Assembly: GCA_023231075.1 (NCBI GenBank)
Contig: JALNWC010000163.1
Span: 1-6,315 of the forward strand
Length of the DNA: 6,315 bases
Direction: 5' to 3'
DNA from: Rhodoferax sp.
Lineage (GTDB): Bacteria; Pseudomonadota; Gammaproteobacteria; Burkholderiales; Burkholderiaceae_C
Shown here piece by piece: positions 6,296 through 6,315 of this stretch. The notes beneath the pieces were generated by a model that was not told the origin of the DNA, made no database searches, and was given only the letters and a program-made list of their open reading frames with translations. The translations under genes and the position numbers were made by a program. Each line of letters opens with the position of its first letter. Position 1 is the first letter of the stretch.

Positions 6296-6315
6296 TGATT
6301 CAAAATAGCCAGACA
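6292..6315 (+). CDS. Possible start of next suf-operon gene (truncated by window)
   Basis: An ATG at 6292 overlaps the sufB stop codon (ATGA), the same arrangement as sufA/sufB, and a second ATG follows at 6295. The frame reads M-M-I-Q-N-S-Q-T to the window edge. GGGAG at 6281-6285 could serve as a ribosome site. sufC would normally come next, but eight residues are too few to confirm this, and the reading does not look like a typical SufC N-terminus. It may instead be intergenic. Confidence 0.28.

Overview
The window looks like a chromosomal segment of a GC-rich betaproteobacterium, most likely in the Burkholderiales. The basis is codon use strongly biased to G/C in the third position and the character of the CysM, TusA-family, SufA and SufB proteins. 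I did not run any search, so the genus is open. The two ends carry intact genes. The middle, about 1526-2990, is a patch of decayed genes and mobile-element debris.

Left part (1-1433): the minus strand carries the start of an OmpR-type response regulator, cut by the window edge. Divergent from it, across a 189-base gap rich in TGTCA/TGACA half-sites, are two exported proteins: a Gly/Ser/Thr-rich low-complexity secreted protein, and a small lipoprotein with one good and one degenerate EF-hand. The layout suggests a small envelope regulon next to its regulator, but that is inference.

Middle (1526-2990): an alpha/beta-hydrolase pseudogene (frameshift, in-frame TAG, internal deletion removing the catalytic serine region) runs directly into a fragment of an IS66-type transposase. 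About 310 bases follow that I cannot assign; they hold a nested inverted repeat. Next, on the minus strand, is a HigB-HigA toxin-antitoxin remnant in which one deletion joined the first part of the toxin to the antitoxin helix-turn-helix region in another frame. The repeat-rich region upstream of the remnant is still present.

Right part (3008-6315): a minus-strand tRNA-Leu(CAA) with encoded CCA and a strong intrinsic terminator, then on the plus strand cysM (cysteine synthase B), a TusA-family sulfur carrier gene, sufA and sufB. cysM and tusA form one close pair. sufA and sufB overlap by ATGA and begin a SUF operon that continues past the window. Together these genes make cysteine, carry sulfane sulfur and assemble Fe-S clusters, so this is a sulfur-mobilisation and Fe-S assembly neighbourhood. 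An AT-rich leader with a short dyad and a strong Shine-Dalgarno lies before sufA and is the likely control point of the suf genes.

I see no CRISPR array, rRNA gene or clearly novel multi-gene system. The most unusual items are the HigB/HigA deletion junction, which may leave a translatable toxin-less antitoxin, and the placement of cysM and tusA directly upstream of suf.
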